Made by a program: the position numbers and the translations under genes. From Candidatus Iainarchaeum sp. (GTDB lineage: Archaea > Iainarchaeota > Iainarchaeia > Iainarchaeales > JAGVWC01), in assembly GCA_018304465.1 (NCBI GenBank), contig JAGVWC010000010.1, positions 1-64,000 of the forward strand: a stretch of 64,000 nt of DNA. The letters are read 5' to 3'. The notes beneath the pieces are model-generated. The model made no database searches and was not told the origin of the DNA. It saw only the letters and a program-made list of their open reading frames with translations. This document shows positions 57,983 through 64,000 of the stretch, one piece after another (position 1 is the stretch's first letter; every line of letters starts with the position of its first letter).

Positions 57983-60900
57983 ATGTCGTTTATTGTAGAA
58001 CAGGATATCGAAGAAGCCGCCTTGGACATTTTGAAGGAATTAGGGTACACGATCTATTATGGGCCATCTATTGCGGTGGATGGTGAAAATCCAAAAAGAA
58101 CGGCTCGAGACGACGTAGTGTTGAAAGAGCATTTAATCACCGCAGTCCGAAAGATAAACCCACCCTCAATTCCTACTGTGGCAATTGAAGAAGCTGTCAA
58201 AAAAGTAATGAGAACCACGAGTGCAAAAACAATTGTGGATAATGAACGATTCCACGAGTTTTTAGTAAATGGCGTTGAAGTCGAAATCCGAGTCAAAGAC
58301 CGAATAAAAGGAATCAGTGTAAAACTATTTGATTTTGAAAAACCTGAAAACAACGATTTTGTTGCGATTAATCAAGTTACAATCGTAGAAAATGGAAATA
58401 ACCGACGACCAGACATTCTCCTGTTTGTAAACGGTTTGCCCCTGGGTTTACTCGAGTTGAAAAATCCTGCTGCACCCAATGCAACCATTTATTCGGCTTT
58501 TGAACAAGTCCAAACGTATTTAGCCGAAATTCCAAGTGTCTTTACGTATAATGAATTTGTTATTTTGGCGGATGGAACCACCGCCAAAATCGGGTCAATC
58601 ACTTCGCCTTGGGAATGGTTTTTGCCCTGGAGAACCATCGACGGAAAAAGCCGCGCCCCAAAAACAATCCCTCAATTAGAAGTTGTATTGAAAGGAATGT
58701 GCAATCAAAAAGTCGTTTTAGACTTGGTCAAAAACTTTGTCGGATACCAAAAAACAAAAAAAGAAACCATCAAAGTCATCGGCGGTTATCACCAATATCA
58801 TGCCGCCAACAAAGCCGTGGAACGAACCGTCAAAGCGATTGGAGGATCAAAAAAAGCCGGTGTCGTTTGGCATACGCAAGGAACGGGAAAATCCCTGACC
58901 ATGGCTTTTTTTGTCGGAAAAATAACTCGCGATCCTCGAATGAGAAATCCTTCCATTGTTTTACTCACAGACCGAAACGATTTGGATGACCAATTGTTTA
59001 ATACTTTTTCAGATTATCGCCAGATATTTCGCGAAACCCCCAAAAAAATCAACAACCAGCCCGAACTAAAGGAAAGCTTGAAGATTTCATCGGGCGGAAT
59101 CTTTTTTACTACAATCCAAAAATTCTTAGACAAAAAAGAATCTTCTTTCGAGCTACTTTCAAAAAGAGACAATATTGTCGTTGTGGCCGATGAAGCCCAT
59201 CGAACGCAATATGGATTAAAAGGAAAAATCAGTAAAGATCAAAAATTACGATTTGGTTTTGCAAAATACTTAAGAGACGCGTTGCCGAATGCTTCTTTTC
59301 TTGGTTTTACTGGGACTCCGATTGATTTTGCCGATAAAAGTACTCGTGCGATTTTTGGGGATTACATTGACATTTATGACATGCATTCGGCAATTGAAGA
59401 TTGCCGCGTTGTTCGGATTTTTCACGAACCCAAACTGATTAAACTGGGAAAAAACGAGGATATTTTCAAAGAACTGGATCAAGACCTTGCGGATGTGACG
59501 GAATTTGAAGAACAAAACAACCGAGAATATCTAAAATCCAAGTGGAGCAAAGTAGAAGCATTGGTTGGAACAAAAACCAGGATTGAAACCATTGCCAATA
59601 CAATCGTAAAGCATTATGAATTACGCCAAGCCACGCAAAACGGAAAAGCATTGGTTGTTTGTATGAGCCGTCGAATTTGTGTGGACTTGCATGATCAAAT
59701 TAAGCGAATTCGACCCGAATGGTATCACACGGAAGATACTAAGGGACGGATAAAAATCATTATGACGGGTTCAGCTTCCGATGGAAAAGCTTGGCAAGAG
59801 CATATTCGCACCAAACAAAAAAGAAGAGAAATGGCAGAACTGTTTAAAGATTCTGATTCAGACTTCAAAATCGCTATTGTCAGAGATATGTGGTTAACCG
59901 GATTCGATGTTCCGGCATTAAATACCATGTATTTGGATAAACCCATTCGCCACCATAACCTTATGCAAGCCATTGCTCGCGTAAACCGCGTATACAAGGA
60001 CAAACAAGGCGGAATCGTGGTAGATTTTGTTGGGATTGCAGAAGAATTGAAGAAAGCCATTACTATTTACACACAAAGTGGCGGAAACGGAAGCCCCGCA
60101 TATGAAATCGAAGATGCAATCAAAGTAATGATGGAACGATACGAAGTTGTCAAATCAATCGTTGGCAAATTCGAATACGCAAAATTTTTTACCGGAACGC
60201 ATCAAGAAAAAATGCGCGTAATTCCGGGACTGATGGAACAGGTTCTTGGACAAGCAAAAGGAAAAGAACGTTTCATGAAAAACACCATTGCTCTGACGAG
60301 GGCATTTTCGTTGGCTTCCGCGACTCCGGAAGCCCAACAAATCCGAAACGATGTGGCGTTATTCCAAGCAATTACAAGTGCTTTTACAAAAACCGATACC
60401 ACTCAAGGCACGAGGTCCGATTTGATGGATACGGCCATCAAGCAACTGGTTTCCAAAGCAATCGAAGCCTACGGCGTAATCGATATTTATCGAGAACTCG
60501 GCGTGGAAAAACCAGAAATTTCAATTTTATCCGATAAGTTTCTAGATGAATTTCAAAAAATGGAATACAAAAACCTCGCATATGAAGCTTTGAAAAAATT
60601 GTTATATGAAGAAATTATCCTGCGATTTAAAACGAATAAAATAAAATCAAGAAAATTTTCGGAAATGCTCGAAGAAGCGATTCGAAAGTATACCAATCGA
60701 AGCATCGATTCCGCCCAAGTCGTCAAAGAACTCATCGAAATTGCTAAAGAAGTTCGAGAAGCCCAAAAACAAGGTGAAGAATTAGGTCTTTCAGAAGAAG
60801 AAGTCGCTTTTTACGATGCCTTGGCCAATAACGAAAGTGCGGTCGATTCATTAGGCGAAGAAATTCTGAAAAAAATTGCACGAGAATTAACCGATATGAT

Positions 60901-61090
60901 TAAGCAAAATACCTCTATTGATTGGAAATTCAGACAGAGTGTACGCGCCAAACTACGGCTCATGGTAAAAAAACTATTGAAAAAATATGGTTATCCTCCG
61001 GATAAAACTCAAATCGCAACAGATCTCGTGTTAGAACAAGCCGAAATTCTTTCCGATAAATGGGTAGATTTGCAGTACGCTACCGTGTGA
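57983..61090 (+). CDS. hsdR: Type I RM restriction subunit
   Basis: RPDILLFVNGLPLGLLELKNP (PD-ExK); WHTQGTGKSLTMAFF; VVADEAHRTQYG; 1035 aa. Confidence 0.97.
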   Translation: MSFIVEQDIEEAALDILKELGYTIYYGPSIAVDGENPKRTARDDVVLKEHLITAVRKINPPSIPTVAIEEAVKKVMRTTSAKTIVDNERFHEFLVNGVEVEIRVKDRIKGISVKLFDFEKPENNDFVAINQVTIVENGNNRRPDILLFVNGLPLGLLELKNPAAPNATIYSAFEQVQTYLAEIPSVFTYNEFVILADGTTAKIGSITSPWEWFLPWRTIDGKSRAPKTIPQLEVVLKGMCNQKVVLDLVKNFVGYQKTKKETIKVIGGYHQYHAANKAVERTVKAIGGSKKAGVVWHTQGTGKSLTMAFFVGKITRDPRMRNPSIVLLTDRNDLDDQLFNTFSDYRQIFRETPKKINNQPELKESLKISSGGIFFTTIQKFLDKKESSFELLSKRDNIVVVADEAHRTQYGLKGKISKDQKLRFGFAKYLRDALPNASFLGFTGTPIDFADKSTRAIFGDYIDIYDMHSAIEDCRVVRIFHEPKLIKLGKNEDIFKELDQDLADVTEFEEQNNREYLKSKWSKVEALVGTKTRIETIANTIVKHYELRQATQNGKALVVCMSRRICVDLHDQIKRIRPEWYHTEDTKGRIKIIMTGSASDGKAWQEHIRTKQKRREMAELFKDSDSDFKIAIVRDMWLTGFDVPALNTMYLDKPIRHHNLMQAIARVNRVYKDKQGGIVVDFVGIAEELKKAITIYTQSGGNGSPAYEIEDAIKVMMERYEVVKSIVGKFEYAKFFTGTHQEKMRVIPGLMEQVLGQAKGKERFMKNTIALTRAFSLASATPEAQQIRNDVALFQAITSAFTKTDTTQGTRSDLMDTAIKQLVSKAIEAYGVIDIYRELGVEKPEISILSDKFLDEFQKMEYKNLAYEALKKLLYEEIILRFKTNKIKSRKFSEMLEEAIRKYTNRSIDSAQVVKELIEIAKEVREAQKQGEELGLSEEEVAFYDALANNESAVDSLGEEILKKIARELTDMIKQNTSIDWKFRQSVRAKLRLMVKKLLKKYGYPPDKTQIATDLVLEQAEILSDKWVDLQYATV

Positions 61091-61094
61091 GAAC

Positions 61095-61481
61095 ATGAAA
61101 TACTGGCTGGTAAATCGCTCATGGGAATCGTTTAAACGAACCCAAGAGTTTTGCGGTTTTATTTCTGAGACAGAAAGAGATAAAATCATTGTTGGAGACA
61201 AAATAGTATACTTTGGAAACGGGATTGTTTTAGGGGTTTTCGAAGCAATCGCGTTACCCAACTTCGAGTTTAAGGGTTGGCAAAAGAACTATCCTTTTCA
61301 AGTTAAGTTAAAATTGCTCTCCATCTCAAAACGAGGATTGCTCGCCAAACCACTGGAAAGCAAGATTTTGATGCAAAAAAGCCAAGGCCAATCCCAAAAC
61401 CTGGTTGAACTCACCGAAAAAGAATTCCATCAAATAAAAGACGTGATAGATGCCAATGAAAAGGAGTTGATATTTAAATGA
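61095..61481 (+). CDS. EVE/PUA-like domain protein
   Basis: MKYWLVNRSWESFKRTQEFCGF...VGDKIVYFGNGIVLGVFEAIALP. Confidence 0.55.
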   Translation: MKYWLVNRSWESFKRTQEFCGFISETERDKIIVGDKIVYFGNGIVLGVFEAIALPNFEFKGWQKNYPFQVKLKLLSISKRGLLAKPLESKILMQKSQGQSQNLVELTEKEFHQIKDVIDANEKELIFK

Positions 61482-61708
61482 CTGGGAAAGCATGGGTTGC
61501 TGGAATTCAAGAACCTGAAAAAATGGATTTGAATTGTCCGAAATGCGGCGCATTAAACGAAGTATTGTATTTTCCGGGCTTTACACAATCATATGCCGTT
61601 ACGGGTTCGACAGGTAAAGGAAGTCGAAGAATCGATCGCAAACCTGAAAAAGTTGACGGCGCGTGTAAGGATTGTGGGTACAAATTCAAGTCAAAGGATT
61701 TGGAGTAG
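61478..61708 (+). CDS. zinc-ribbon protein
   Basis: LNCPKCGALNEVLYF...GACKDCGYKFKS; ATGA overlap with upstream gene. Confidence 0.65.
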   Translation: MTGKAWVAGIQEPEKMDLNCPKCGALNEVLYFPGFTQSYAVTGSTGKGSRRIDRKPEKVDGACKDCGYKFKSKDLE

Positions 61709-62357
61709 CTTCACTAACTGAATAATAGGGTTCATGGTCGATAGGTTCTAATCGCATAAACTTAAATCGGTCCAAGTGATAGGCTACGATTGCTCGTTTG
61801 GCTTGCTTGCAAAACGTTTCGTCGTTGGTAACAAAGCGATTAAGATCCGTTTGAAGCATGGCGGCAATACATTCGATAAAAATTTCCCGGTCCTCAGAAT
61901 CGGAAAAAACAGCCGTTTTGAGTTTTTCCCATAACTCAAGTTGCTCCACAGTTAAGTCTGATAGCGAAACCCAATTAATTTTTCCGATGATTTCCGATAG
62001 TTTGGTTTCAAGGCTTGCTTTCGCCATCGGAATGCTGGTTTCAAAGTCAATTACGCCGATTCCGGTTTCATTTTTTCCAATCTCGGATAATATTAGTCGA
62101 TGAAAGTTTTCAAACTGAGGCGATAGTTTATTCAGTTCTTCAATTGTCGGCAAACAAAAATGGATATTTGTAAAAGCAATAATTTCAGAAAGCGAGTCCA
62201 AATAATGCTGTAGGAATTTAGTTCGGGTTTCAATGAGAACACTGTCCAAAAGGAATAATTCTTCTTTTTGGTCACGATAGTAACGGAAAGAAGCTTGATG
62301 CAAGCGATCTTTGGGATTAATCAAGCCAATAATCAAATTGGTATCATACGCGTACAT
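61686..62357 (-). CDS. PIN-like nuclease-fold protein
   Basis: MYAYDTNLIIGLINPKDRLHQAS (D at strand 1); FSDSEDREIFIECIAAMLQTDLNRFVTNDETF. Confidence 0.6.
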   Translation of the reverse strand: MYAYDTNLIIGLINPKDRLHQASFRYYRDQKEELFLLDSVLIETRTKFLQHYLDSLSEIIAFTNIHFCLPTIEELNKLSPQFENFHRLILSEIGKNETGIGVIDFETSIPMAKASLETKLSEIIGKINWVSLSDLTVEQLELWEKLKTAVFSDSEDREIFIECIAAMLQTDLNRFVTNDETFCKQAKRAIVAYHLDRFKFMRLEPIDHEPYYSVSEATPNPLT

Positions 62358-62365
62358 TTTTTTAC

Positions 62366-63070
62366 CTAAAAGTTAGTCAAGGCAGCCCAGTAATCTTTGA
62401 ACCGTTTCTTTTCTTCGTTAGAAACTGGGATCGGATTCGCCGCAATTGTTTTTAGCAATTGCTCTTCCGAAACAGTTTTGTTCAAAAAAGCGAATGTTTT
62501 GAGTAAAAGAACAATAAAAGAAATTTGAAAGCGTTCAATACGATTAGGGTTTTTGTTTTTTAGTTCTTGGATAATTACCTTGGTGAGAATGCTCAACTCA
62601 AGAATCGCTTGGTCAAAAACCAGAATTTTTTTGATCTGGGTTTTATCGTTCGTTAGACCGAGCGCATTATGATTAAACGTTCTGATTTCGGCTAGTTTTC
62701 CTTCAATTCGAACATACAATTGAAGCGTAAATGAAAGCTGCTGATTTTCGGGAATTGCCTCAATGTGCTTTCGTAACGAAGAAAACTTTTTACTTTCAAA
62801 CAAGTTTCGAAACGTATCCAGAACATTCTGTTGGTTCCTCGGGGATAATTCTGTTTTTCCCAGTTCTTCCATCGTTTTGAGTAACGAAGGATCAGGAGTG
62901 CTAGCAATTTTTTCGAGTTCTTGAAACGCTTTGACAAGCGCTTCACGCTTTGGTTGATGTAAGTCGACCTGTAATTGAGTGCTTGAAACCGATTGAATAA
63001 CATAGGTTAAGGGAGATAAGGCTAACTCAAAAGGGTTTGGCGTTACAGCATCGCTTTTTGATGGGTACAT
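62366..63070 (-). CDS. unknown protein between ArdC-like and PIN-like genes
   Basis: 234-aa ORF on the same strand, close spacing. Confidence 0.6.
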   Translation of the reverse strand: MYPSKSDAVTPNPFELALSPLTYVIQSVSSTQLQVDLHQPKREALVKAFQELEKIASTPDPSLLKTMEELGKTELSPRNQQNVLDTFRNLFESKKFSSLRKHIEAIPENQQLSFTLQLYVRIEGKLAEIRTFNHNALGLTNDKTQIKKILVFDQAILELSILTKVIIQELKNKNPNRIERFQISFIVLLLKTFAFLNKTVSEEQLLKTIAANPIPVSNEEKKRFKDYWAALTNF

Positions 63071-63092
63071 AACAATCCATTCTTTTTTATTG

Positions 63093-63983
63093 TTAAAAAC
63101 ATATCGATTTTTCGTATTGTTGCGGATAAAGGAAGTTTAGGATGATTTTGGCGGTTTTTGAAATTGCTTCGAAAAAATAAGTTAAATCTTTGGAAGGAAA
63201 CCCCAAAGGTGCCAGATATACCGAACTTTTAGAGTTTAAGCCAATGGCTCTGGTCACTACATAGCAAACGCTTTCCGCTTGAATTTCTTTTGCTCGCGTA
63301 GGCAAAGAAGAATACGGTAAGGAATAATGTAATAACTCATGGGCGATCTCATGAATAAGTGTACAGGTTTTCATATCGATGGATTGATCTTCTCCAATAA
63401 TGATTTTTCCACCGGCACTATAACCGTAAGCATTGTGTAAGCCCAATTTTTCGAATGACACTTTTATTTTTTGAAGTTCACAAAATTCAATTAACCGAAG
63501 GAATGTTGATTCATGAAATGAACTATTAATCACTGGAGACGCATCTAGCAAAGGAGCTCCACTGGTTTGAGAAATATCAAACACGGATACGGAATGAAAA
63601 TATACCCGTGTTTCTTCCTCTTCATTTCCAGTAGTTTCAGATGAGGTTAATTTTTTCTTAAACGGAGCGAGAATTTTAATAGCTTTTTCTCCTGCGTTTA
63701 CCTGGCGACCCAATGCGCACCAGGCCCGATACCCTGCCACGCGCGTTGCGGTTTCTTTTTGCGCTAAGATAAGCAACTGGTTGCGATAAGAGTAATTCCA
63801 AAAACGAGTCAACAGGTCCAAGTAGTTCTTGAATTTCTCAGATTGACGAACTGAATTCGTTTCTTGGGCCAAATCCTCCAAATACTGTTTTATTTTTGTA
63901 TCGAGGATAGAATTTTCATACTGTTGCATTCGAAGGAATATCTGCTGAGCTAAGAAGAATGTTTGTAGGCGCCGCATTGCCAC
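63093..63983 (-). CDS. ArdC-like protein with zincin metallopeptidase domain
   Basis: NYSYRNQLLILAQKETATRVAGYRAWCALGRQVNAGEKAIKILAPF; TLIHEIAHELLHY (HExxH). Confidence 0.85.
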   Translation of the reverse strand: MAMRRLQTFFLAQQIFLRMQQYENSILDTKIKQYLEDLAQETNSVRQSEKFKNYLDLLTRFWNYSYRNQLLILAQKETATRVAGYRAWCALGRQVNAGEKAIKILAPFKKKLTSSETTGNEEEETRVYFHSVSVFDISQTSGAPLLDASPVINSSFHESTFLRLIEFCELQKIKVSFEKLGLHNAYGYSAGGKIIIGEDQSIDMKTCTLIHEIAHELLHYSLPYSSLPTRAKEIQAESVCYVVTRAIGLNSKSSVYLAPLGFPSKDLTYFFEAISKTAKIILNFLYPQQYEKSICF

Positions 63984-64000
63984 TGATATTGTCGAAAAAA

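Noticed and set aside
1-64000. CRISPR array
   Set aside because: No regularly spaced direct repeats were seen on reading; the only dispersed repeats are about 1 kb apart.

Overview
This 64 kb window looks like an archaeal chromosome. It carries GatD/GatE, an OBG/DRG-type TGS GTPase, a KaiC-like ATPase, HerA, an XPD-like helicase and a tRNA-Leu with an anticodon-loop intron. A DPANN-like lineage is plausible but is only inference. Left edge (1-6.2 kb): probable integrated element with a P-loop ATPase split by a -1 frameshift at an A8 run, a wHTH regulator, a zinc-ribbon tyrosine integrase and several orphan HTH-like ORFs. 6.2-33 kb: mostly housekeeping, including a ZIP transporter with a divergent NikR-like regulator, HicBA, gatC-gatA-gatB, a bacterial-type aspS, gatD/gatE, an FBA aldolase, and envelope/redox proteins. 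33-41 kb: OBG-like GTPase, two paralogous Ig-like membrane proteins, a KaiC-like ATPase and two MacB/FtsX-like permeases with no ABC ATPase. 41-54 kb: tRNA-Leu(UAG, intron), Fic, SET-domain protein, tRNA-Val(CAC), HerA interrupted in its P-loop by a LAGLIDADG intein, a free-standing LAGLIDADG endonuclease and an XPD-like helicase. 54.7-64 kb: defence island with a Type I RM operon in which a TIR-domain gene sits, with overlapping frames, between hsdM and hsdS, followed by hsdR, an EVE/PUA-like gene and a zinc ribbon, facing an ArdC-like / unknown / PIN-like gene set. The TIR-containing RM operon is the best candidate for an undescribed system. All calls come from reading the sequence and translations; no database searches were run.
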